From Ilex aquifolium (Eukaryota; Streptophyta; Magnoliopsida; Aquifoliales; Aquifoliaceae), in contig OX637393.1 in assembly GCA_951799425.1 (NCBI GenBank), positions 26,492,744-26,556,743 of the forward strand: a stretch of 64,000 bases of DNA. Direction: 5' to 3'. Shown piece by piece: positions 1-11,369 of this stretch. A program made the translations under genes and the position numbers. The notes below the pieces were generated by a model. It saw only the letters and a program-made list of their open reading frames with translations, was not told the origin of the DNA and made no database searches. The first letter of the stretch is position 1. Each line of letters begins with the position of its first letter.

Positions 1-816
1 TATTTTCTTCAAACTATTTGGCATGACCAATTTGTTGTTTCGAAGTATCTATTTCACTGTTTACAATAGTTCATACTTTTCTGGTCTTTATGAGTTCTTT
101 ACGTTCATGTGTTGGACACCTTTCTTGATGAGTTTTGGTACTTGTAGACTCTTAGATTTAATGTATCCCTTTGTATGTGGCCCTCTCACATTCTGTCAAT
201 GGTGTTTGCAGTCTTTACGAACTTGGTGTACCTACTGTATCAGTTATCAGTTATTTATTTGTCCACATTTGAGGGGAATGTGACAGCTTATTACATTTTG
301 GGCCCCATTTTTGGTAACTCAGCCTTTTGTGCCATTTTTAGTTTAACAGATGGTATTGGACATCATTTTGATTTGAGACGAACTTTTATCATCTTTTATT
401 TATTTTTTTATACATCAATGTGTCTAGCTTACTCTGGAGGGGAAGGGGTGTGGGAAGCACTAAGTGACTCGTAGGAATAGAATTCATGTCTTAAATCTGG
501 TAAGTATCTACCACCATATACACTTAATCTCGCCAAAGGCAAACTTCAAACTTTAGACTTACCAGTTGGTAGGTGAGGCATTGGCGTTTGGGGGAAGCTT
601 TTGATGGTTCTTATAACATATTAGCCGGAACATGCACTTGAAAATTGAACCTTAATAAGGATGTCATTGGTGTGGTCATATCATTAGTACATAAAATATG
701 CCCTTTTAGTTTCACTTGAAGTTGCTGGATGTTGTCCTTCATGCACAATGTGAAGTAAAATTCTTATTTAGTTCCAGTCAATTCATTTTTGTGCCATTTA
801 TAATTTTGCGCTGTAG
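1..816 (+). other. Intron (partial) upstream of transporter last exon
   Basis: This T-rich stretch ends in a plant-type 3' splice acceptor (ctgtag at 811-816) directly before the recognisable exon. I found no transporter-like peptide in any frame. The open stretches at 23-283 and 175-474 are hydrophobic only because the DNA is T-rich. It is best read as intron sequence; a small earlier exon could be hidden here. Confidence 0.5.
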
Positions 817-1071
817 ATATACCCAACCTCAGTGAGAGCAACTGGCGTTGGAGTTGCAAGCGCTGTGGGAAGAATTGGGGGCATGATATGCCCTCTAGTA
901 GCTGTTGAATTGGTTACTGGTTGCCATCAAACAGCTGCAATTCTTCTCTTTGAGATTGTTATAATCCTTTCAGGAATTTCGGTTCTTTTCTTCCCACTCG
1001 AGACTATGGGGCAGGACTTGAGTGATACAGTATATATGTCTAATTCACCTCAAGTTATTGTGGCTGACTAA
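817..1071 (+). CDS. OCT7: Organic cation/carnitine transporter 7-like, last exon (gene partial)
   Basis: This is the C-terminal exon of a major-facilitator-superfamily membrane transporter. The frame reads IYPTSVRATGVGVASAVGRI from the splice acceptor at 816/817 and runs to TGACTAA (stop 1069-1071). The motif YPTSVRATGVG, the glycine-rich GRIGGMICPL loop, one more hydrophobic helix (ILLFEIVIILSGISVLFF) and the ending PLETMGQDLSDT match the end of plant OCT7-type proteins as I know the family, where ETKGRELSDT is usual. About 84 residues are present, including the last one to two transmembrane segments; the rest of the gene lies left of the window. The exon is intact with no stops. OCT7-type proteins are reported as vacuolar or plasma-membrane transporters of organic cations or nicotinate-like compounds; the substrate here cannot be judged. 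Other members of the sugar-transporter-like family are less likely. Confidence 0.8.
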   Translation: MYPTSVRATGVGVASAVGRIGGMICPLVAVELVTGCHQTAAILLFEIVIILSGISVLFFPLETMGQDLSDTVYMSNSPQVIVAD

Positions 1072-1110
1072 GCAGTTCCTGCACCTTAGATTTGTAAAAA
1101 GAAGAAACAA

Positions 1111-1343
1111 TTTGTCAATAGTTTTTCACTGTTGATTAGTTCTTTACTGGCAGACGCAGAGCTGTGCTTAATATTGTATTCTGTATTGCTGCCATTTAAA
1201 GCCGAGAAACTGATCATTAAGTTGTACATATTGGTCAATATTTTTCACTGTTGATTAGTTTTTTACTGGCAGATGCAGACCTGTGCTTAATATTGTATTC
1301 TGTATCGTTGCCATTTAAAGCAGAGAAACTGATCATTAAGTTG
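1111..1343 (+). repeat. Tandem duplication (two ~114-bp copies) in the transporter 3' UTR
   Basis: Copy 1 (1111-1224) and copy 2 (1231-1343) both run from TTGTCAATA/TTGGTCAATA to CTGATCATTAAGTTG with only a handful of differences. They start 40 bp after the stop codon, so they probably lie in the transcribed 3' UTR. Period is about 120 bp. The divergence suggests an old but not ancient duplication. Confidence 0.85.
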
Positions 1344-1839
1344 AAATGTACAGACCTGTAGACTAGAAGTACTAATCTAATTGTAACTCGTGCTAAATAA
1401 ATCGACATTGTGATTGTTGCCTGTTTTGGGTACTTGTTCCTCTACTAGTATTGCCCATTGATTGGATTGTAATAATTGATTTTAGTTGTAAATTGAAAAT
1501 TTAATGTTCCGCATATGTATATGCTTTATGAATGGTTATGCTGTGGCATTTTTTATTTTTTTTGGTTGGTAAGTTCAGCTGCTGCAGCGGACTATGGCAA
1601 TGTGGAAGGCCTCATAATTCTCCAATCTCCCACTGTGCTTTAGTGTTTGTTAAATGTTTTAATAGGTGATATTATTATTTTTATCCACTCTACCTCGAAA
1701 TTTACTTGAGGGCAAATTACTGCTGACATTCTTAAAAGTATTCCCATTGTTCTATTACTACGTCCTCTTCATATGGCTCACTGGTAGAAATAGAATTCCC
1801 AATAGAGAAAAGCTCTTCGATAGGAGAGTCATAGAATCT
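1344..1839. other. Intergenic, AT-rich
   Basis: This holds the probable end of the transporter 3' UTR (AATAAATCGAC near 1395 is a possible poly(A) signal) and AT-rich spacer. I see no gene. Confidence 0.4.
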
Positions 1840-2290
1840 TAGACCTGGCCCCATTGTGGACACCCACAGGAGAGCACCAACCACTTTTTGAGAGAATGTG
1901 ACCAAGCCAAACCAGTTTGGAATGAAATGGGAGGCCCTGTTACACCCCACGGCTCAAGGAAAGCTACATCTACAATTCACCACCCCCCTACACAACTTCA
2001 TTGCAACATCCTTTTTCCAGTAACTTGCTCCATCCTATGGTACTATAGAAATAAATTCCTATTCAAAATGAGAAGTGTAGCCCAAATCAAATTATTCGAA
2101 ACTCTTTGAATCGGGCTTTTGAAATTTCTTAGCATAAGCACAACCAATGCCAGACCCTTCAAGTGCGAAAAATTATTTGGTTGGCAGCTCCCTCAAGCAG
2201 GTTGGACAAAGCTAAATACAAACGGGGCAGGCCTTGGAAACCCAGGCCCAGGGGGAGCAGGAGAACTCGTAAAAGATTCAATGGGTTCAA
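1840..2290 (+). pseudogene. Non-LTR retrotransposon fragment (zinc-knuckle and RNase H start)
   Basis: Plus-strand reading gives a zf-RVT-like segment, CGHPQESTNHFLRECD (C..C..H..C pattern), near 1854-1905. Further on comes WTKLNTNGAGLGNPGPGGAG near 2200-2260, the start of the RNase H domain typical of plant L1-type LINEs and LINE-derived RNase H proteins. The frame changes and stops lie between. The fragment ends near 2290, where a GGGCTGTCAAAATC sequence begins that looks like another element's end. It is an old dead copy with no promoter or full ORF. Confidence 0.7.
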
Positions 2291-2460
2291 CATAGGGCTG
2301 TCAAAATCTGACGCGACACGATTAACCGATACGAATCGACACGAATTAAACGGGTTTGGGTGAAATCTTAACGGGTTTTGGTGATATACGGGTTGACACG
2401 CCAAACACGTTTAATCAACGGGTCGTGTTCGGGTGAGACTTGTCAAACCATTTATCACAC
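2289..2460. repeat. hAT-like element end, degenerate
   Basis: The sequence starts with tagGGCTGTCAAAATC and is followed by repeated CG-containing words (CACGATTAACC, CGAATCGACACG, AACGGGTT, GGGTCGTGTTCGGGT). This is the style of non-autonomous hAT ends common in dicots. No matching inverted end was found downstream, so only one end seems to be present, inserted in the LINE fragment. Confidence 0.4.
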
Positions 2461-2940
2461 GTTTACCCGTTTAAATAAAATTAATATAATAATAAATTAA
2501 TAATTATTTTGAAAAAATTAGCAAAAAAAAAGAAATCAAGAAATCAATACAAAAAAAAAGAAGTAAAGTAGTAGTTGAATGTAAATATGGTAAAATACAT
2601 TGACCATATATCCACACATATCTATCACAACAATATCTTCTTTTGAAATTTAAAGACTATAAATGATCGAATTAATTTGGTCTAGTCTAATTGGCAACCC
2701 TTCGATATCTTAAGACTATCCTAGCTAAGAGGTCAAGCAGCCAATTCTTGTCAAATGTAAGACTTAATTTTTTATGTCGCCATCTTTTAGGATTTTATTA
2801 TGTCCTCTTTTAGATTTCTCTCTAACTCTCTATAAATGCTTTGTTCTTTTATATAGATACATTATGTTAAACCTATAATAGTGATTTACCAATGCGTATT
2901 CCTATTAATTGAATACACAATTTCATTTATCAGCAATATT
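2461..2940. other. Intergenic, AT-rich spacer
   Basis: A/T-rich sequence with A-runs (2520-2570). No ORF or repeat structure that I can support. Confidence 0.4.
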
Positions 2941-3460
2941 TACTTAGGATGAAAATAGAATTGGAAGCAATCCGAGTGTAGCTTCTAGGTGTTTTAAAAA
3001 GTAAAGTTTTTCTAAACCATTTTATTTTTTGAAAACATAGATTGAACCATTATCGGATTCCTATCATAGGGACTGAGAATGGCTTTAGTGCTCAAGGGGA
3101 CACTTTTTTTGCTTGATTTGATGCTTTAAAAATTGGTAGGGAGCGATTTATGTTCATCAGCCTTCGGTAGAGCAGTCTCTTTATAACTGAAAAAATAAAA
3201 TGGTAAAAAGCCATGGAGGAGTGCACTGAGTTTGCTTGAGCGGGCCTTCATGGTCGCTTGAGTGGTGTATGCTCCTAGACAGGTTTAATAAGTGATTTTC
3301 ATTCTAGTGTCAACTGCCCTTCTATAGATCGAGCGGCCGTTCGCGAATCTAGATTTTTTTTATTTACTAAGGCTACCCTTATTCCAAATCTATAAACAGT
3401 GAGATTTTTTCCCATATTTAGGTTAATCCTCTTGTGAGATTTCTAAGAGAGAAAACACAT
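2941..3460. repeat. Repeat R1, copy a (old LTR-like remnant)
   Basis: This aligns by eye over about 500 bp with 41931-42448: shared words include GGAATTG(A)AA.CAATCC, AGCT(T/C)CTAGGTGTTTT, ATGCTTTAAAAATT.GTAGGGA, GATCGAGCGG and TTAAGCCTCTTTTGAGATTTCT (variants). Copy b is interrupted exactly at the TTTCT where the Tekay element inserted. This copy continues through the site (..AGATTTCTAAGAGAG), so it shows the empty site. It contains decayed GCTTGAGCGG-type words. It is probably part of an LTR, with TATAAACAGTGAG near 3391 as a possible TATA region. Confidence 0.7.
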
Positions 3461-4250
3461 CTTCTACCTTGAGAACTTCCACTACTAACCTAGATTCCTA
3501 AACCTAAAGATTACCACTAGAGGGTTTACCCAATCTCACAAGTTGGTATTGAAGATCTTGATGGTTTCGAACCAAACTCATTGGTGTGTGTATACCGGGA
3601 ATCATTGGCGTGCCCATGATTGCTCGAGGCTTAGACGAACTGTATGGTGGGAAGTCCAAGTGAAGCTACTCAAGACATCGAAAGAAGGCCTTTGGCAGAG
3701 AGATAACAAGGAAATGAGCATCTAGTCATGGTATTGGTTGAGGTATGAGATTCGAGTATTTGTATGTTGACTTTGTGAGTAGTGGATTAAGTTTTGGTTA
3801 ACCCCGAGTGGTTCCCCGTGGTTTTTTCCGAGGAGGGTTTTCCACATCAATAAATCACTTTGTGTTAATCTTGTTTATTTCATATACACTTGTGATTGTT
3901 AGCACACACACGTACTATGTGTTTTGTTGGAATAATTGATTGATTATCTATCCATCCATAGTTGTGCAATTTGGGTTTGGAATTTGGGATCGTCGTGAGA
4001 ATGATTGTTAAGCGAATTAATTGAAGATTAATTAACATCAATTATCATGGTTAAAATGAGTTATGGTGATTCAAGGATTTCTCACATTATTTGCTATATC
4101 TTTATGGGAAGAGATAACTGTGGTCATTAAGATTTTTAATTGGTAAATTAATTGGGCTAAAATTGAAAAACCTATTCACCCCTCTCTAGGTAAAGTGTCT
4201 ATAGGTCCACATGTATAATTGTGAGGGAAGATCCATATCGGGTTCTCCCT
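3461..4250 (+). repeat. Copia LTR-like remnant
   Basis: The phrases CCCCGTGGTTTTTTCCGAGG...GGTTTTCCAC (3817-3850), TTTATTTCATATACACTTGTG (3877-3897, variant) and CCTATTCACCCCTCTCTAGG (4171-4190) are characteristic of plant Ty1/copia LTRs. TTGGTATTGAAG at 3543 resembles a decayed TTGGTATCAGAG primer-binding site. With R1 copy a it may represent one decayed LTR or the join of two. No coding domain remains. Confidence 0.45.
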
Positions 4251-5150
4251 CCTGGAACAACATTTATGATGATTAAACAGTAAAGCCATAACTAGTGGGG
4301 AATCATTCAGAAAATAACAATGTATAACAATAATATCTCATGTATGTGGGTTGAATCAGTAAGAATCCACATAACGAATATATCTAGCCTACAAAACTCC
4401 ATCTTCTCAATAATATTACCCCACAAGGCAACAAAGTTCAAGAAAGGCATATACTGATGCATCAACATTGACAAATCATTCCTAAGATTATGGTATATCA
4501 ACCCTCAGTCATGGTCCCTATGAACAAATAGTGGTTTGAAACCCTGCAAGGAATCAACTCCACTATGAGTTATAGGAAAACTTTCGAATCCCTCAAGATA
4601 AGAAACTCATCTAAGCATTGTGCGATATAGGTTCGAATGTAACTCAATATCATCAATCCCAACACAAGAGATAAAATTCATGTATCACACAATTCATAAT
4701 TCGACAATTCTCAAAACTGCAGAGTAATTCATTCAGAACAAGCAAGAGATCGTAGAAACACGTATTCAAGTTGGACATAATCAAGATCTAGGTTTTTTCG
4801 TGAAGAACACGTAATTTTGGGTATAACTCATATATTTTTTTCCAAGAAATGAATCATGTAATAAAAAAGAATGTAAAAACAATGTCAATCTAGTATAAAT
4901 ACTGTAATAAGAATCAAAAAGATACATATAATAACCATAATCCTCAATGATTAGAATTGCGAAAGAACTCCTACCTTATTCTGCAGTTTAACCAATCCTA
5001 AAGTGTTTTGATGTGATTCCTATGCGTTAATCCTTCAAGATCTTGCCATTTTTCTTCTTTCCCAACTTATCTTAGCTTCGTAGGGTTAAAAATTGCTAAA
5101 GCTAACACAAATAGTTTAGGTGGTATGGCCTGATCATGTAGGATCGTGCA
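4251..5150. other. Intergenic, no gene recognised
   Basis: AT-rich sequence without long ORFs. I see no protein domain, terminal repeat or RNA gene. Confidence 0.4.
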
Positions 5151-5345
5151 TGCACGTTCAAACTGTGACCTTTTCGTCCGAATGGATTTTGCTCCTAGTA
5201 TATCCTATTCTATCTAGTGAAAATCGATCAGACATGACGTTCGAACACTGACCTTTGCATCCGAACAAGCTTTGCTGAAAATCCGTCAAACAGGGCATTC
5301 GAACGGAGCCTGTCCCTTTTGAACGGATTCCACTTTCTACCTTGA
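5151..5345. repeat. Array of degenerate TTCGAACG-like words (possible LTR remnant)
   Basis: About six related words sit 15-60 bp apart: CGTTCAAAC, CGTCCGAATGG, CGTTCGAACAC, CATCCGAAC, CATTCGAACGG, TTTTGAACGG. Each is a decayed form of the palindrome CGTTCGAACG, and they sit among phrases such as ACTTTCTACCTTGAC. The layout resembles the palindrome arrays inside the LTRs at 42.7 and 50.3 kb, so this may be the remains of another LTR family. No TG...CA ends or TSD were found. Confidence 0.4.
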
Positions 5346-6185
5346 CTTTCAAGGTAGTTACGACCTACTTAGAAGTCGTTTCACGAAATTTTTATGAAAT
5401 TCCTAAGGTAGTATCAAATTTCTTCCTACCCCAATTCTCTCTAAAATGTGTTTTAACTCTGGTATATTTTCAAACTTCGAATACACAACATATCACATCT
5501 CCCAAGGTTTTTTGACCTTCTGGATTCAATGGTAGCCTTATTTTGATCTAAAATCATTTAGAAACTAACCTAACCACCCTTATCAAGTTTAAACACCTCA
5601 GAAACTACATTTGACATGAAAGTCAATACGTGCGAAATTCAAACTTTATGATCAATCTTTCAACAGTGATTCAAATTTTCTACCATCATTTTATTCATCT
5701 TAGGATAAATATTAAGATGATATTATCTTTATTTAATTATAGTACGAGATCTTACAATAATTATGCTTTTTTCTATCAAACCTTCTTCAGTATGGTCGTT
5801 TGCGATGCGACAGAGGTTGTACCAATTTTAACGTATTGACATACAATTGTTTTCTACTTGAAAATGTAACAATGCTCATTCCAATTTTTAAGGAGTGTCA
5901 ATTGGAAAATTAATGAAAATTTGGTGACACCTACGTACATTGCAAGTGTGCAAATCTTCACTTAGAATTTTTTTTTGCCTCAAATGATATTGTCATTCCT
6001 TCATCATTGTATTTATGTCCCTCTCTAAGTAATGTAAATGAGGATTTAGTGGATAGAAGAACTCATCCACTAAAACCCAATGGTGACCCATACTTTTAAA
6101 CTCCAAGTATGTACTATAATTTATGGTTCAAAATGAAAAGTATACAATGTGGCGTTTTCCCACGTTAAATAAATAGAGACATTTT
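5346..6185. other. Intergenic, no gene recognised
   Basis: AT-rich spacer with short ORFs only; nothing recognisable. Confidence 0.4.
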
Positions 6186-7100
6186 TTGTATGTCATGTGA
6201 TGAAGTGACTCAACCTGATTGTGTAAGATCATTCATTGTCTTCAGACTATATTTATGGCTCTCAAAGGCACATTGAAACATGAATGTTTGACTAAAGGTT
6301 GGTGAATTGACCGAACATTGTGTGAGTAGAGACTGGTGAGGTTATGGCCCTCTTAGTCACACTGATGAATGACTACGTAGTTGCCTAGCTTTTCTACAAG
6401 ACATGTGATGAAGTTACTCAACTCTGCTTGTGTACTATCATGCATCACACTAAATTGTGCCGAGAAATGTGATAAAGGTAATGGATACTTGCATATTTGC
6501 CCTACTTTTCTACAACACATGTGAGAAGTGATTCAACTCTACTTATGTACTATCATGCATTGTCTTCATACTGTAATCATAGTCCATCTCAATCACAGTA
6601 AACTGTGGTGAGACATTTGATGAAAGTAATGGATACTTGCATATTTGCCCATCTTTTCTGCAAGACATGTGATGAAGTGACTCAACCCTAATTGTCTAAG
6701 ATCATTCATTGTCTTTAGACTGTATTTATGGCCCTCTCATTCATGTTGCAACATGATTGTGTGACTAAATATTGTTGAATTGACTAACACTATGTGAGTA
6801 AGGACTGAGAAATTCATGGCCTTCTCAGTCACACTAATGAATGACTGCGTATTTGCCAAACTTTTCTGCAAAACAGGTGCTGAAGTGACTCAACCCGGAT
6901 TGTTTACAATCATGCATCATCTTCAAATATTAATTATGGCCTTTCTAAGCCAAGCTGAACCTGTGAGTACAGACTGATGGATTGACTTAACACTGTGGTG
7001 ATACATGATTAGATATTGGTGAATTGACTCAACATTGTGTGACTACATAATGGTTAATTTATGGCCCTCTCAAGTCCCACTAATGCATTACTTCATATTT
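6186..7100 (+). repeat. Degenerate tandem array built on CATGTGATGAAGTGACTCAAC
   Basis: The phrase (ACTTTTCTRCAA)..CATGTGATGAAGTGACTCAA recurs with changes near 6196, 6402, 6517, 6664 and 6876. Linked phrases recur in the same order: GATCATTCATTGTCTT, ATGGCCCTCTCA, GTGGTGAATTGACT, CACACTGATGAATGACT. Units are roughly 110-240 bp and strongly diverged. No ORF spans them. This is an old minisatellite-like or satellite-derived array. Confidence 0.7.
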
Positions 7101-7612
7101 GTCCCGCATTATGAAAACAAATACCACTATATAAACAACTTATACGTGGTTGACACTAAATTATGTCGACATCAAGATGATTAATAGTTTCAAAAAATTG
7201 TACTCATCAAAGGGTCTGACTGTTAAAAGAACAAAATGATGATTATAAAAGTGAGACATTTACATATCCAAAAGACTATTATTTTGGAGTATGAAGAGAG
7301 TGGGCGTTTTGTGTTAATGAATCAGACACATTATGCACTAAGGTAAGAGCACTTGGTATACTAATGCCATGTCGAAGTTCACTAACAATGCAAAGAAAGA
7401 ATAGAGAAACTATGAATCACTAGTTAGTCAAGTCCGAAATTAGAATAATAGGAGGTGTGCATAGGTGTTGATATTATATGTTTTAACTTGCAGCAAACAT
7501 AAGAGGAACTGCATTTGGAAGAGAGTTAATATATGTCCAGAGTAATAATGTCTTGAATAATAAACAATACTTATCGGATGAGTATATGTCAGATGAAGAA
7601 TAAAAAAGTGTA
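7101..7612. other. Intergenic, no gene recognised
   Basis: AT-rich, without ORFs, inverted ends or long repeats that I can support. Confidence 0.35.
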
Positions 7613-7880
7613 ATGCACAATATGTATTGTCATATTTATCGGGTGTGTTTAGTCTTATATGTTTTTTTAGTGTTATATGTGTTTAGTCATATATATACTC
7701 TATTAGTGTTATATGTATCACCATTGTCATGTCTACCTAATCTCAGACATTTTACAAATGTTATCAGTGTCATATCTACTTTTTCAATGTCATATCCTGA
7801 CTTTGGCAGTGTTTAGTCATATCCTGCCTTTATCAGTGTCAAGTCATATTGCGAGTTTATCAGTGTCAAGTCATGTCACA
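7613..7880 (+). repeat. Short-period degenerate repeat (AGTGTTATATGT / CAGTGTCA-AGTCATATC)
   Basis: Words such as TTAGTGTTATATGT, GTTTAGTCATAT, ATCAGTGTCAAGTCAT and AATGTCATATCCTG recur every 20-40 bp. Two overlapping open frames here (67 and 87 codons) only reflect this repetition. Confidence 0.55.
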
Positions 7881-8143
7881 ACATCAAGTCATTTCAAATA
7901 TTTAACAATTTCATTGATATCACATATGCTCTACTTTGCCTATATAAATCATAATTTTTACACATGTCAAGCCTAGAGGCACATCAACGATCAAACTGTC
8001 AACAAAGTTCATTGTCAAACATAGTGCCTTCTTATGGATTATATACAGTTTACAGTGGTATAACGTGGTATGGACTAAGGCGTGAGTTCATCAATGAGCC
8101 ACCAACACTCTTGTCCCTTTAGCACACATTGGTCATATAATTA

Positions 8144-8160
8144 CTGGGTCTGCAACCTAT
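8144..8160. repeat. Target-site duplication, copy 1 (LINE insertion)
   Basis: CTGGGTCTGCAACCTAT is repeated exactly at 11353-11369. The two copies flank the LINE, whose poly(A) tail (T9 on this strand) begins at 8161. Confidence 0.93.
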
Positions 8161-11100
8161 TTTTTTTTTAAACCTCGACGGTGCAAGGACATTTTATTGA
8201 TTAATGAAAGCCTTTACAAGAAGCAAATAGGGAAAAACCACAAGTTGGCTTTAACCCTTCAAGACAAACTTTAGATTCACCAAAGCCTCCAAGAAAATTC
8301 AGACACTTCCAATGATGAGTATCTGATATTGCTTCTGGTACAGAACCTCAGGCTTGAAGACCCACCAGAAACAGAAAAACAAACCCAGCAGCAACAAGAA
8401 CCATGAAGTCATCCTAGAGCATTCTTTATCCACACAACTTTGAAATCTGAATCACTGTAATCAAGGATGTAAAAAAATCAAAAGATTTAAGAAATAAACA
8501 TCCAGTTGCACCATAAGGCCTTAACTACTCATCCAGCTCCACATCTTTTATCAAAACATATAACTCTCCTCCTCCTAGGTACAGGCAACCCAGACTGATC
8601 CTGCTGTAAAACCAATCAGCCTGACAAAGGCATAACTGATTGAGCAGAAAATTCAGTATACAGACCAGTCTGCACTGCATAAGAAGCCAAAAAATCAGCA
8701 ACTGCATTGCCCTCTCTGTAGATATGTCTCATTTGGCACTGAAGTCTACCAAATAATTTCCAGACTTGTACCATAAACCTTTGCAATCTCCAAGGAACAA
8801 TCACTTTCCTCATCACCACGTGTACAAGAATCTGAGAATCAGATTCAATTAAAATCTGATGATCTTCCAAACCATACTGCTTAAACAACTTCAAACCATC
8901 AAGCAAAGCCCTGCACTCTGCCTGCATATTAGAGCCTACCCCATAAAAGGTAGCAGCAGCAACCATTAAATGACCATTTGAATCCCTAACAATCATTCCA
9001 CCCCCAGACAAACCATTACTCCCCTTGGAGGCACCATCCACATTAAGTTTCAGCATATGCTCAGAAGGAGGCTCCCATTTAATCCATTGAACTTTTGCAA
9101 CAACAGAAAAAGGGCTCATCACCTTAAGATCTTGAAGCAACTCCCTACCCCTAAGGTCATCCATCTTACCAGGTTTTATTATAAAAACTTGCCATCTCAG
9201 AGCACTCACCACTTGAGCAAGCAGAGCATATGAATTTAAAGAAACACCTTCATACCTTCTTTTACATCTTTCACTCCAAACAGCCCAAAAAATTAACATG
9301 GAAACACCCCTGATCAAAGCCTGACTCACAGTAGGAGATCTAAAGCTCCTAATCAATCTCAAACATCTACACATGGGAGATTCCCCTTGAACTAAACCAA
9401 AACCCATAAAACCAGCTATTCTTCTCCATATTGCATCAGTAAAAGAACAATTGACAAAAAGATGAGCATTAGTTTCCTCACTCTGACCACACAAACTACA
9501 TTGACTAGCTAAAGCCACTCCAATACTCTGCACCCTTGCATCTGTGGTTAGAGCATCTTTGAAAATTTTCTAGGTACATAACTGAGCCCTTGGAAATACC
9601 TTTTGTTTCCACATACCTTGTACTATATCACTCTGCAATCCTTTTCTTCTTACCTGATGCCATGCAGATTTGACAAAAAATGCACCTGAAGTTGTATGTT
9701 TCCAAACTCTTCTATCAGGCTCACTAGACAGAATTACACCAGAGCTAACTACCTTAGACATCAATTGAGGAGTAAGCCAAGCACTCACCCTATCTAACTG
9801 CCAACCCTCCTCACACCATAACTCACTAATACTGGGAAAGATCAAAGGGGGAGTTTCAACTCTATGAATTAAAGGGCCAGATTCCATCCAAGCATCACAC
9901 CAAAAATCCACCTGCTGACCATTTCCAATAAGCATGATAGAATTGTCCACCACATAATCAAACCATGGTCTGAGAATTCTAAAACTCATGCCTGATCCAG
10001 AAATCCCACATCTCATCATATGCCTCCCCTTAAAAAACTTCTCCTTGAAAACCTTAGCCCATAAAGATTGGCCATTCAAAATCCCCCATACCTGTTTAAT
10101 TCTAAAAGCAGACTGAATCTCATCAAAACTTCTGATTCCTAAGCCACCCTCCACCTTAGGCTTAGAAATATTTTCTAATGAAACCCAATGCCTTTTTTTA
10201 GCATCCAGTTTACTGGACCAAATAAAACCAGCAATCAAGGAGTTCAACTTTTTCAAAACCCCCTTGGGAATATTAACACATGCTAACATATGTATGGGAA
10301 TAGAATTAAGCACTGATTGAACCAATACTATCCTACCCATACCAGACAACATCCTAGCATACTAGCCCTCAATCCTTCTTCTGAAAGATTTCACCACCTC
10401 CTCAAAAAAACACAGTCTGGATCTGCCCCTGATAATAGGACAACCTAAGTATGTAAAGGGACAGCTCTTAATAGGAATATCCACCAGTGCTGACAAGTCA
10501 TTCCTTCTTGACAAAGAAATCCTTTTAGAACAGTACAAAGCACTTTTCTGCTTACTCACTTTTTGCCCAGAGCATTTCTCATATTCCCCAATAAAATCCA
10601 TCACATTCAAATCAGACTTCTTGTCCCCTCCTAAGGAATACTAAGGTGTCATCAGCAAACAGTAAATGACTTACCACTGTTGTCCCCCTCCCAATGTGAA
10701 AATGCTTAACTAATTGCTGTTGATAGATCCTTCTTAACCCCCTACTCAAGACTTCCTCAGCAAGAATAAACAAGGCAGGAGAAAGAGGATCTCCTTGCCT
10801 TAACTCCCTTGAGTTAGAGAAATATCCAAATCTCTGCCCATTTAAGCATATAGAGAAAAATTGAGAGCTCAAACAGTTGGAAATAATTTGAGTGAATAGA
10901 CTTGAGAAACCAAAGCAGCTCAACACTTTCAACAAAAAATCCCACTCCAATCTGTCATAAGCTTTCATCATATCCAGCTTCATCACCATATTACCCCCAT
11001 CCACCTTTCTATCCAATTCCCCAACCAGCAACTGACTCAGAGCAACACAATCACCAATACCCCTGCCTTGTACAAACCCATGTTGTTCCTCAGACACCAG

Positions 11101-11352
11101 TATAGGAAGCAATGAAGATAGCCTTTCAGTAATTAGCTTAGTAAAGATCTTGTAAACAAAATTACACAAACTAATAGGCCTAAAGTCAGAAAAGGATTGG
11201 GGCACATCCTTTTTAGGAATTAAAACTAGCAATGTAGAATTAGCTGACTTAGGCATAACACCTCCTTTTATCAAAAAATTCATGGCATTCCACACATCCA
11301 CCTTAATAATATCCCAAGCATACTGAAAGAATTTACTAGACCAACCATCTGG
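8161..11352 (-). mobile_element. 5'-truncated L1-type LINE with RNase H domain
   Basis: This is a 3.2-kb non-LTR retrotransposon on the minus strand. The 3' end is a short poly(A) tail (8161-8169 as T on the plus strand). A 3' UTR of about 450 bp (8170-8615) precedes the stop of the last ORF. The 5' end is cut inside the reverse-transcriptase region at PDGWSSKFFQYAW, so ORF1 and the endonuclease are missing. A perfect 17-bp TSD borders it. 5' truncation with long TSDs is the standard outcome of target-primed reverse transcription. Confidence 0.95.
8616..11352 (-). pseudogene. LINE ORF2 remnant: reverse transcriptase, zinc knuckle, RNase H
   Basis: In order: reverse transcriptase from about 11350, with DFRPISLCNFVYKIF, the LDMMKAYDRLEW block, RQGDPLSPALFILAEE and the catalytic FADDTLVF near 10630. 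Then come the thumb/connection region (GGLGIRSF near 10140), a zf-RVT knuckle (CSLCGQSEETNAHLFVNC, 9485-9432) and an RNase H domain with LNVDGAS, MQAECRALLDG, IESDSQ and GNAVADFLA, all four acidic residues kept. It is broken by a frame change at about 10611 (frames differ across it) and in-frame stops near 10353-10361 and 9567-9569. With few lesions it is fairly young, but it was already dead on arrival because it lacks the 5' half. Confidence 0.93.
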
Positions 11353-11369
11353 CTGGGTCTGCAACCTAT
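11353..11369. repeat. Target-site duplication, copy 2 (LINE insertion)
   Basis: Exact copy of the 17 bases at 8144-8160, at the truncated 5' end of the LINE. Confidence 0.93.

Noticed and set aside
175..474. 99-codon hydrophobic ORF near the left edge
   Set aside because: Hydrophobic residues come from T-rich intron DNA; no transporter motif, and it is not in line with the exon at 817.
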